A stretch of DNA of 64,000 bases, taken from assembly GCA_961205875.1 (NCBI GenBank), contig OY540812.1, forward strand, positions 4,402,001 through 4,466,000, written 5' to 3'. Of this stretch, positions 45,705 through 55,655 are shown piece after piece. Under the pieces are notes generated by a model. That model saw only the letters and a list, made by a program, of their open reading frames with translations, made no database searches and was not told the origin of the DNA. Numbering within the stretch: the first letter of the stretch is position 1; every line of letters begins with the position of its first letter. This DNA is from Sialis fuliginosa (lineage: Eukaryota > Arthropoda > Insecta > Megaloptera > Sialidae). Made by a program: the position numbers and the translations under genes.

Positions 45705-45960
45705 ACAGGGTGGGGCATTTAAAGTGTATTATTATCTCAGAAACATCGCATATTTGAAAAAAATGTTTCAACCAAAAAATGTTTGGTTGTGAGGGGCTAA
45801 TCGAATAGTAATATTTATTTGTTATATTAGCGACGCCTTCAAGGATATTTTCAGGTCAACATCATTTTTTTCATTAGGAACCTATAAATAAAAAAAGATA
45901 TAAATTTTATTCTAGGTGAAAAAACACGAATCTTTGATTGAAAACTTTTTTTTGAACAAC
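45705..45960 (+). repeat. 'ACAGGGTGGGGCA' type dispersed repeat
   Basis: Begins 'ACAGGGTGGGGCATTTAAAG' and continues 'TGAGGGGCTAATCGAATAG' and 'CAAGGATATTTTCAGGTCAA'. ACAGGGTG-type starts are common ends of insect interspersed repeats. The right boundary is not clear. Confidence 0.35.
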
Positions 45961-46089
45961 CAAAGCTTTCCAAGGTATCTAAGAAAATAATTCGAGATTT
46001 TGAACTTTCATGAATTTTTTACTTAGAAACCATAAACCTTGTTTATATTATATTTTTTATATACCTAAATAAAACCGTAAAACATTACA

Positions 46090-46310
46090 AACAACTACAT
46101 AGACGAAATTTATTATTTTGCTCTAATAATCTAGTGACATCTGGCGTGCAAATGCAAAACTAATAACCTGTTTTACTGACTTTCATAACAGAAATCTGTA
46201 TTATCTACACCTACCCTAACTTCATGGTGTTGAATTGTTTCCGTTGTATGGTGCGCGCACATCGTTGCATACATTTCCGTTGCATTACTAAAATTTCACC
46301 CTGAATGCGC
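46090..46310. repeat. Dispersed repeat H, copy 2
   Basis: Same order of blocks as 35880-36110, with a small insertion around 'CACATCGTTGCATACATTTC'. Confidence 0.5.
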
Positions 46311-47201
46311 CTAAAGAAGTATAACTTCAAAAATGAAATAAAGATTTGTATAATAATTTCTTAGAATTAAAAAATGTTAAAATATACAAGCTGTTTCATT
46401 TAACAAAGGTAGTTAAATACAACTTCTATAATAAAATAAACATACTGTATATTATTATATACAGATTTATGTATATGTGTATCATGTATTTATTTTTCCA
46501 TGTTGATAAACTGGAATTAAATTTTACGTAAACAAGCTATTGTATAATAAATGATAATAATTAATTCGAGGAACGTGATCTGGAACACTATATTCATAAA
46601 TGTTAGATCAAAGGAAGTAGAACGTACAGTAAACCTGGGATTTTATTTTAGGTAAAAGGATTTCGATCTAAGTACTCAAGGTATTCATTTTTAATAATAA
46701 GGATATATAAATTGAATACGAATGTATTTTAGTAAGTTATTATCTATACATATTGATCAAAACATTTCTCTGTATTTAATTCGCCTTTAATACCGTGATA
46801 TTAACTTGTGTTAATGAAAGAAAACATAATGACAAAATAAATATAAATAAAAAATGAATTCGAAAAAAGTTCTTTGACACAAAACACGTCAAAAGTACTA
46901 ATTATGATAGTGCAAACATTGTCTATGATGATAAAAATAAAACATAAAAGGTACAGTATCCTGTTTACATATTGTAACTACTGCAAAATGGCTATACAAT
47001 TAACTGTGCGTTTTATTTTTTATGCATACATGAAAGTACTGTATAATAAAATAAATTAAACATGAAAAAATTCGAATTCGTGATTTTAATTAACAGAATT
47101 ACACGTTCGTATTCACGTGTATACACGTTCGATTCCTGAAGTAATTATCTATTTGTTTTAACTCTTCGTTTTTCAAGATATTGGTTTTATAATCTATGTA
47201 T
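46311..47201. other. AT-rich non-coding DNA
   Basis: No gene is recognised; the short frames at 46346-46531 and 46874-47059 are A/T-driven. Confidence 0.4.
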
Positions 47202-47540
47202 AGGTCAACTGGGGTAAAAGTGAAATAAAAAACAAATCTTTCATGTTTTTTGACAGTTAACGATAAAAATTCATACTTTATTTTTTCTACTAGATGCGCT
47301 TATGAATAACCATTTTAAATACTTACGTCATTTGAACTGTACGATAAAACACGGACTTTAAAAATGAAAAGTGTGTTTTATTTTTAACCTCTAATTTGGG
47401 AAAAAGTGAAACAGGTAAGGGAAAAAGCGAAACTGGCCTCTAATGGAAAATATTTATCGAAAAATTAAAAGAAAAGCTACAAAGGCAACTTTTATTTAAT
47501 TTAATTTATCTTCTTTGTGGCATATCAATGTGAAATTGTA
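47202..47540 (+). mobile_element. Element J, left part, interrupted by foldback K
   Basis: Starts 'AGGTCAACTGGGGTAAAAGT'. The portion 47355-47540 ('AAAGTGTGTTTTATTTTTAA', 'TTTGGGAAAAAGTGAAACAG', 'GGCATATCAATGTGAAATT') is repeated at 49508-49652, where the element runs on to a right end resembling the complement of this left end. Foldback K joins at 47541. Confidence 0.5.
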
Positions 47541-48365
47541 TTTAATATTAATTTACACGCTCAGTTATAAAACTATAATACCTCTACGTCTTATTTTCTT
47601 GCATTTTAGTCGATATTTGTATGACGAGTTGAAGTTCACTGCAGGAAATTTCATTAAAAAATTTCGAACTTTTGATTTCGTTAAAAGTATGTTTATTGTA
47701 TAGAAAATGACGTGAAAAGTTGTTTGATTCAAACCGCAGGTCTGTATCTCAAACCGTTCTCGAGATATAGCCTCTCAAAGTTTTAGTTTTTTAAAAATTT
47801 TTGAGAAAAAAGGCCATAACTTTTGAACGCGTGGTCGGAATTGATTTTAGTTGACGGATTTGAAATCAGCGTGTCAAAATCTATCTAATGACGTATATAA
47901 TACTTAAAAATCCGACAAAAAAATTTTGGTCAAAAATCGACATTTTTTTAAGGTATACCCCTTTGAATTTTTTCGATTTTTCGCGAAATTTTTTTTCTTG
48001 AGTTTTAAGATATTATACATGTCATTATATAGATTTTGACACGCTGATTCCAAATCCGTCAACTAAAATCAATTCCGACCACGCGTTCAAAAGTTATGGC
48101 CGTTTTTCTTCAAAATTTTGAAAAAACTGAAACTTTGAGAGACTATATCTCGATAACGGTTTGAGATACAGACCTGCGGTTTGAAAATTTCAACTTTTCA
48201 CGACATTTTCTATACAATAAACATACTTTTAACGAAATCAAAAATTCGAAATTTTTTAGTGAAATTTCCTGCAGTGAACTCGTCATACAAATATCGATTA
48301 AAATACAAGAAAATAAGACGTACAGGTATTATAGTTTTATAACTGAGCGTGTAAATTAATATTAA
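47541..48365. mobile_element. Foldback element K, copy 2 (825 bp, complete arms)
   Basis: The arms start TTTAATATTAATTTACACGC (47541) and end GCGTGTAAATTAATATTAA (48365), each about 370 bp. The centre lies near 47915-48000. Shared blocks with copy 1 (6020-6804) include 'CAAACCGCAGGTCTGTATCT', 'TTGACACGCTGATTCCAAAT' and 'CAAAAGTTATGGCC'. Downstream homology to copy 1 continues to about 48480. No transposase. Confidence 0.7.
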
Positions 48366-48480
48366 ACGCTATTTTTGATTAAAATGTTTGAGTTGCGCAT
48401 AAAGACGAATATTCTAATAATATTTTTAAATTATTTATTAACTGAAAACACAGATTTGTATTAATTTACACACAAAGTAA

Positions 48481-49422
48481 GGGATGCACGCTTCACCACT
48501 GATATAGAAGTATATAACTAGTAGATGAATTTATTTGTATGTTAAAAAATTAAAAAACAAAAAGATTCTGCAACCTAAAAATGATACATCTACATATATC
48601 ATGTATGTATGTACATTGTACATATGTATATACATACATATGTTCTATATACAAAATTTCAAAACTAAATAAAGTAAACCAACAGTTATTATTATAATAC
48701 TGAGTTAATCTTACATACTATTAAATATTTAATGGTCATATTACAGATAATATATATGTATATACAGAAATATGGTGATACAAATGTACACGTACATATA
48801 TTAGGCTAACAATGCCAACGTTAATTCCGAATTTCAATCCCAAATGTAAGTATATATACACAATTCACCAAAATAAACTTTACAGTAGTATTAACTATAT
48901 ATTATTTATTCCAGTCCTTATTTACAAAGTTAAGCATACGTTAATATATACATGATATATCATACAATTATACTTATGAATTTATTTCATAAATATAAAA
49001 AAATATTAAATATTTTTCTTAAAGTAAGTTTAATATTCCGGTAAATAATCCAGAGTTTCAGTATTTGTATTCTGGAAATATAAATCTATGTATGTACCTG
49101 TGTCTAATATGAGACATTGAGTAATATATGTATTAATATTTTACTCATGATATACATAGAGTTGAAACTATTAAAATATAACTACAATGTCAACCTTTTC
49201 CTAAATTAACTCATATGATTTGTAGCATATTTGTAGTTAATACTGAAACAAACGCTATACAATTTTAGTCGCTAAAGAAGAATGTGGAAAAGAAATAAAA
49301 CATCTTATACTTTATTATATTTATATTTTATACGTACCCAGTTATGGAACGGTTAGGTTGAATGTATTTTTTGATCGGTCTTTTTTTCTCTATAACGTCA
49401 TGCTACCAAAAAGTTTATGATA
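48481..49422. other. Very AT-rich DNA with TATGTA microsatellites
   Basis: Alternating ATGTATGTACAT-type sequence at about 48595-48650 and 48750-48800. No gene is recognised. Confidence 0.4.
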
Positions 49423-49989
49423 ATGTCTCTTCAGACATTATAAATAGAAACCCTTACAAAAACACAAACTATACAGTACATTTCCAGAATATTATGTTAA
49501 CACATAAAAGTGTGTTTAATTTTTAACCTTTAATTTGGGAAAAAGTGAAACAGGCCTCTAATGGAAAATATTTCTCGAAAAATTAAAAGAAAAGCTACAA
49601 AGACAACTTTAATTTATCTTCTTTGTGGCATATCAATGTGAAATTATAACTTTAATTAATATCTGAGCTATACAGAAAGTTATGTGCAAAGAATTAAAAT
49701 TTAATTCACACGTTTTGACATCGACTAACAGGGAAATCTGTAGGGGTGAAACATCACTTATATTTTCAGGTCGCTTTAACAAACCTTTAATGATGATGAC
49801 AGTTTTTATAATTCAAGCTTGTTTCACTTTTACCCCATTTTTTTGATGTTTCATATTTACCCCGCTCGACCCTAACATTTTTCATGAAATAAAAAAAATA
49901 GTTAATGATCTCATGTCTCTTCAGACATAAATAGAAACCCTTACAAAAACACAAACTATACACTACATTTCCAGAATATGATGTTAACA
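49423..49989 (+). repeat. Element J, right part, between 78-bp direct repeats
   Basis: A block starting ATGTCTCTTCAGACAT and including 'AGAAACCCTTACAAAAACAC' and 'CATTTCCAGAATAT' is at 49423-49502 and again at 49913-49989. Between them, 49504-49874 carries J sequence ending 'TTTCACTTTTACCCCATTTT' and 'TTACCCCGCTCGACCCT'. The direct repeats are far longer than a target duplication, pointing to a segmental duplication with J at the breakpoint. The 127-codon minus frame across this region has no domain. Confidence 0.5.
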
Positions 49990-50293
49990 TTATATGTATA
50001 TTAATCGAGTCATTCAAATTTCGATATGGAACACATGAGGTAGCGCGTGTGTATTGAAATGTGGTACAGAGAACGTGATTTGGTTTAAATAGAATAATAA
50101 AAAAAGAAATCGAGCAATTTATATTTGGGCTGTTCTCATATAAGTGTATATCAGTGTGTGTTCTCAACATACATACATATGATCAGTACCGTACATACAT
50201 ACATATGTATGTACATATATGAATACAGTAAGTGTATATTTGATTAAGAATCAGTGGCGTGCATTTATATTTTTTAAATATTTATATTGACTT
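49990..50293. other. Non-coding DNA with ATACATAC microsatellites
   Basis: No gene is recognised; microsatellite sequence at about 50168-50220. Confidence 0.4.
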
Positions 50294-50391
50294 GGATCTT
50301 GGCTTCTGGGTGTAAGCCGCGTCGGTTTGGTCGTGTTATCAGCCGATAACACGACCTTACCGACGCGGCTTACACCCAGAAGCCAAGATCC
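50294..50391. repeat. 98-nt near-perfect palindrome
   Basis: GGATCTTGGCTTCTGGGTGT at the left pairs with ACACCCAGAAGCCAAGATCC at the right; inner arms GGTCGTGTTATC and GATAACACGACC pair over a 4-base loop (AGCC). Only a TT/TT mismatch interrupts about 45 bp of stem. The 30 bases that follow ('CATATCAAGATCACCGCGGA') also occur, inverted, at 18250. It looks like two opposite copies of one repeat end. Confidence 0.7.
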
Positions 50392-50424
50392 ATATCAAGA
50401 TCACCGCGGAAGCCTCAAGACTTG

Positions 50425-51299
50425 TATTTATATTGGCTTATTATTGTTAGCCAAAAAGAGGTTACGTTAACCGCCTTCATTAAAAAATGGGTGTGATTGT
50501 ATCGGGATGCACAGTCAAGGGATTGGCGTGAATACGTGGTACTGGGGTAAAATAAAACTCAAATTCGTGGATTGATACATGTTTAATTTTTTTGTTACAC
50601 AGAAACGTTTGAATATTTGTAAAATGGATATAAAATGTTGTCTAAATAAAGAAATATATAATAATTAGTACTGTTTAATATAGTTATTATAACATAAAAA
50701 CAATTGATTAATTATTACAATAATATTACAAAATAATTATTACAAAGAATACAAGCAAAATCGTGGAAATCCAAAATTTACTTTTTTTTTAAACTTTATT
50801 CAAAAAATTAAAAATATTACTGCGTAGAGAATTGTTATTTGCTTAATTAATATTTACAAGCGAAATCGTGGAAATACGATATTTAATAATTGTCGTTTTT
50901 TTATAATATGAAGTTTTGCAAAAATTAATACTGTTGTACTTGTACCTCGTAGATCTAATCGAGATTTAGGCTTAAATGATTCTGTGCGTTTTTAAATACT
51001 CACCCAGTATTTATCGTGAAATACGACGTTATTCACGTCAAAAATTGGATCCCCTGGGCCATTTTTCAAAAACATTACTAAGTTTTTTTAGCCTCAAGTA
51101 AAAATCATGCGCCAAAAAGAGATTTGGGTCTATGTAAAATTAAGTCACAAACCGTATACCTCGAAGCACCGGTGACATTTTATTGAGTCAGAAAAGTGGT
51201 ACCTCATGGCAATTAACGTGTTAATTTGGGCTTAAATTTTTTTATTGTACAACAAAGTTTTAGTAAAAAAAGAAGTCCGTACTTTATTTATTTCAAAAC
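50425..51299. other. AT-rich non-coding DNA
   Basis: No gene is recognised; a more complex stretch at 51000-51220 has no open frame of note. Confidence 0.35.
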
Positions 51300-51835
51300 A
51301 AAAAATCGCTAATTCTGCCAGGTCCATCAAAGACAAATACGATAAATTAGACATTACAGGCATCTACGAAATCTCGTGCAATTGTGGTAGTGTGTACATA
51401 TATAGGACAGACTAGCAGATCCAAAAGAACAAGAATTAAAGAACATATAAGAGATATGAAGAACCAGTGCATCGCCAAGTCAGTAGAGACATCAATAATG
51501 TAAAAGTGTTTACCCGGTCTGATAAATTTTGATCTAGGCTCTACAGAGAAACCATAGAGATTAGTAAGAACCCGAATAATTATAATAGAGACATCGGTTT
51601 ATATCTGTTACATTATATTATTATATCTTATATCTGCCCGGCGCGTGGAAACCGGGGCTGTTGCCGAGCAACACTTGATTTATCAAAACTAATTCTAGCA
51701 AACGCCAACGCTTATTTAATTAAGCAGCTACACCTTCACTTCTGAAGAAGACCACGAGATGTTGGTCAAGTAACAGTATAGAGCAACGCGGTATACAACC
51801 CAATAATCAAATGTTTATACAATTGAATAACCGCG
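51300..51835 (+). pseudogene. Decayed Penelope-like retroelement: GIY-YIG endonuclease region and 3' tail
   Basis: From 51359 the sequence encodes GIYEISCNCGSVYI, the start of a GIY-YIG nuclease with the CxC zinc-type pair seen in Penelope-like elements. A 4-base insertion (TATA) then shifts the frame, after which GQTSRSKRTRIKEHIRDM can be read. Further on, in another frame with a stop, come NNVKVFTRSDKF and LYRETIEISKNPNNYNRDIG, the usual C-terminal part of Penelope ORFs. At 51742 there is CTGAAGA, one base, GACCA...TGGTC, then a damaged AAGTAAC, the same layout as the hammerhead-like motifs at 16.1 and 43.8 kb. The reverse transcriptase domain is missing; this is a 5'-truncated, inactive copy. 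Confidence 0.75.
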
Positions 51836-52139
51836 AAAGTCTACGTTCAAAAATAAAATATAGTTATTTAAATTATATTTTATTATTATTATTATATTAA
51901 TTTTATTATAAGAACTGTAGTAATTTTCAAAGCAGGACACTATTGTTGACCGAGCGTCCATTAATATGGTGTAGCACATTTCGAAAAATCAAAATCAGAT
52001 GACATACTCTGTGAATTTAAGTGGTAAACAATTTAATACTTTGGCACTAGTATACATGTTGTACCACCTGTCAAACCACTTGGCTCTAGGACTTATTGTT
52101 ATATCATAAAATAGTAATATATTTCATGTAGGTATGATA
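51836..52139. other. AT-rich non-coding DNA
   Basis: No feature is recognised. Confidence 0.4.
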
Positions 52140-52141
52140 TA

Positions 52142-52622
52142 CAGGTTGATTTACAACTAGTGTAAACAAAATTAACAGTAAATCGTGGATTTTATTTTAA
52201 GCAAAAAACCGTATGTGAACCTATGTTCGAAAATTCTTCGTGAGGGAGCTACAGTCTTTTGCCTAAAATTAGTGTTTATTTAATATCTAGAGAACCCATT
52301 GTGCTACAATTATGATATTTGATACAGGGTTTGGTATTAATAAGTTTTATCGATTTCCAGTATCAAATAATAATAATTTAGACCAGGTGTGCATTTGATA
52401 CTAAAAATCTATAACACTTATTAATACCAAACCCTGTATCAAATATCATATAATTGTAGCACAATGGGTTCTCTAGATATTAAATAAACACTAATTTTAG
52501 GTAAAAGACTGTAGCTCCCTCACGAAGAATTTTCGGACATAGGTTCACATAAGGTTTTTTGCTTAAAATTACATCCTCGATCTACTGTTAAATTTTTTTG
52601 ACACTAGTTGTAAATCAGCCTG
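52142..52622. mobile_element. TA-flanked long-hairpin MITE (481 bp)
   Basis: The arms (52142 to ~52352 and ~52410 to 52622) are inverted copies: CAGGTTGATTTACAACTAGT at the left, ACTAGTTGTAAATCAGCCTG at the right, with 'GAGAACCCATTGTGCTACAA' and 'TTGTAGCACAATGGGTTCTC' inside. TA lies on both sides (52140-52141 and 52623-52624). The features fit a mariner-superfamily MITE. No coding capacity. Confidence 0.7.
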
Positions 52623-52624
52623 TA

Positions 52625-53475
52625 TAATACACTGGTAAGTGTGTTCAAACGTTGAATGAAGATACGACCAGTTCGAGAAAATTAAAGTAATTAAAATTGA
52701 TTGAAAACTTGAAATCGATAGTTTTAACATTTCTGCGTGAAAATTTAAATCGATTCTAAAACACAAATTACAACGTTATATTAGAATTTTAACTAACCAA
52801 TTTACTATGCTGTTCAAATGAAAATTGAACTTACATATGAAATTAATTGTCTTGATTTACATAACGTGTAGAATAAATGAGTATAATTTACATTCACAAA
52901 TTGGGTGTTTTCAAGTATATCTGACACATGCTAGACGTCAACTATAGTAGTAAAAGCACAAATATTTATGTAGATAGTAGAGTAAGGAGGAAAGTTCAAA
53001 CACATGTAAAAATTGAGTGAAAATGGTTGTATTTTTACTTTCTTATAATATAGTATAAGTAAGTATTGCTAAGCTGATTTTTTTCGAAATCCGGTTTTTG
53101 ATGAAATTATCCATTTTGACCTTCCCTGAATTCATTTTGACTATTTTCGCAATGACGTCTGTGTGTCTGTCTGTAAGTGCTGTAACTCAAATACGACAAA
53201 TCGTAGAAAGGTGAAATTTTATATTTAAGATTAATTTTTGTCTAGGAAGAAAAGTTCCTAATTTTAAAAACGATCTTTCAACTTGGATACGGATGTTTAC
53301 TGATGTCGATTTTTGAATTTTTCAAATTACTTTGAAACAGTGCGAATTTAGAGAATTTGTAGGAAAACAAATTATAATTCATATGGTTCATAACAGATAA
53401 GAAATATCTGCCATGGGTGTCATGGAACATTCTTATAAGTATTACAGAGATTGAACAGTGTGCGTGTTTGCCATA
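52625..53475. other. Non-coding DNA with a dispersed-repeat tail
   Basis: At about 53150-53345 'GTGTGTCTGTCTGTAAG', 'AAGGTGAAATTTTATATTTA' and 'GATGTTTACTGATGTCGATT' match 63790-63930, so this is a repeat family present twice in the window. No gene is recognised. Confidence 0.45.
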
Positions 53476-53870
53476 GGTACAGTCGCCTGCAGATCTCGTC
53501 TGGCACCCTAAAGGTTAGAATCGCTTTCAACAGATTCCAAATTTAAAGACAAACATCATCGGTTATCTTTTTCTATCAAGTTTAATATATTTAAATACTA
53601 AAATTCGGAGTATAAAATATTTATTATCATAAAATTTACGTATACAATTTTCAATAGATTACATAATAATTTAATTGCACAAATATATATGAGTACTATA
53701 AACGAAGAGTAGTTCATTTTCTAGCAAATGAATTTCAGAATATCTGTCTTTGTTTGATACATGGAGAAATGATTTAAATATTATAATAATCAAATGGGAG
53801 GGGCCTACTAAGTTTGTGATAAACGAAAATGAATACAAACTGCAAGACCATTAATGCAGGTGACTGTACC
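53476..53870. mobile_element. Element with GGTACAGTCRCCTGCA inverted ends
   Basis: Left GGTACAGTCGCCTGCAGATC, right AATGCAGGTGACTGTACC. The outside flanks (CATGGAACATTCTTATAAGT and CATGGAATTTTCTTATACGT) resemble each other over ~35 bp, so the true unit may be larger than the inverted repeat. TACAGTCACCTGCA is a string I associate with dispersed repeats of insects, but I cannot name the family. Confidence 0.45.
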
Positions 53871-54603
53871 ATGGAATTTTCTTATACGTAATACTGAGAG
53901 TGAAAAATTCTTTCTGACTACATCATAAATGTTGGAAAAATATGTATGGGAAATAAATTATAGATATAACATACTCGACATTATTTCATCACATATAATT
54001 TTTTCACAAAACGATTTTTATTTTATTTTTAGCTACAAACAATACTGAATAATCAGTAGTAAAAATTCCTATAAAAACTTATCACATCCTGTACACTGAC
54101 TAATATGGTGTGACATAATGGCAAAAGAGGTTAAGAGTCGCCTATTCGGTCTGGATATAATCACACCCTTTGCTGTATTCGAGTTACGCCACTAGAAGCA
54201 AGCAAGCATTATATTAGAGTAGGTACTACACATCCAATCGGTTGGTATGTTTACATAAGAAATGCTCAGATCTCGCATTATATTGATCAAGGTACTGAAT
54301 TTCCGTGCAGATAGCATAAATATTTAACTGATTCCCACACGCGCACGCTACTTAGTGCAAACAATCCAAAAGAAAATATACAAAGAGAGCTGAGTTACGG
54401 TGCGTTCTGAACAGTTGGGACACACAAATGAATTAAGTGAGGGTCTTAGAACACCTACTCCTTGAAGTAAATATTATTCTACCTTCTCGCGGCTATAATT
54501 TATAAACTGTGTTGGTGGTTATTTTATTTTATATGTATGATGTTTTTTGTTTTTTATCCCTTGAGTTCCTCAGGGTAATTTAGTTTTTATACAATATTAT
54601 AAG
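53871..54603. other. Non-coding DNA
   Basis: No gene is recognised in this AT-rich stretch. Confidence 0.35.
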
Positions 54604-54688
54604 CAGTGCCGGCCTTAGCAAATCTGGCGCCCTGGGCGAGATTTATTTTTCCGCCCTCTCTCCCCCAAATTAAAATTGATAAATCAAC

Positions 54689-55655
54689 TGTAAAGTATCG
54701 AGCGAACGGAAGTAAAATCACAGCTCAGCAAAATACCACATTCTGTAAAACTACCTACTCAAATAACTAACGTAATAATTAAATGTTTTAAGTAATCTTA
54801 AGAATGTAGAAAATGTGCATTTTTGCTTGGTTGTGATGATTTTCAGTTTAATTGGGGCCAGCGAGACTATATAAAGTAAACGCGTATAATATTAAAAGGG
54901 GGGAGACAGATTTTAAGTCTGATTCACGGGGGAGACTTTAAGCCGGGTTTTGGGCGTGTAACTATGAGATACTCCTGCGACGTAAGTGCAATGTAAAATA
55001 ACGCACAATTGAAGGGGGGGGGGGGGTAATGGTCAAATTCTAAATTCATAGATTAAGTGTGCTGCCGAGCTAGGACATGTAAGTTTGTAATTGCTTTATT
55101 ATTTTAATTATATGTGAAAATAATATTTTATTCTAGAGTATCAAGTTCAGTAAATGTTATGTAATTCAATATCGCTATGCATGTACCTTTCGTCAGCAAA
55201 CTTAAGTCTATTATTATAATTGTTTTGGGGTTTTTATTTTTATCTTAGTTGAATTTCGTATTGAGTATATTTTATTATTCTGGAGTAATTGTTTATTGTT
55301 GATTTTCATAAGTAGGGATTCAAATATGACTGTTTAAATAGGGGTTGAGTCAATTTAAATATATTTTTGTTTTGTTTAATTAATGTATAAATTGTTTTGT
55401 TTCTGCTATTAAATTTAATATAATTTAACAATTTGTTAATTTGGTTGTCATTGTTGAAATCCACATCGTACGCATCCCAGTTTCCCTTGAACATTCCTAC
55501 AAGGTAGGTATTCCAACTGGACGGCTATATGCCGGGTTCAGTTGTACGACTATTAGGCTCGTAATTGCTGAATGGACCCAAAAACAAGCGACCCCACCCT
55601 GTATATTTTCCAACTTTTTTACGCTACCATATAAATACAGGGTGGGCGAGCAACA
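54689..55655 (+). repeat. 5' LTR (967 bp) of a non-autonomous retrotransposon
   Basis: Starts TGTAAAGTATCGAGCGAACG and ends GGGTGGGCGAGCAACA, so it has canonical TG...CA borders. A TATA box (TATATAAAG, 54868-54876) is about 180 bp in. A run of 13 G lies at 55014-55026. The last 80 bp contain an inverted pair CCCACCCTGTAT / ATACAGGGTGGG. Both LTRs are 967 bp; I noticed one substitution between them (G at 55328, A in the other copy). Orientation is set by the primer site and polypurine tract. Confidence 0.85.

Noticed and set aside
49787..50170. A 127-codon minus-strand open frame, the longest in the window.
   Set aside because: It runs across the right end of element J and a segmental duplication; composition and lack of motifs indicate a chance frame.
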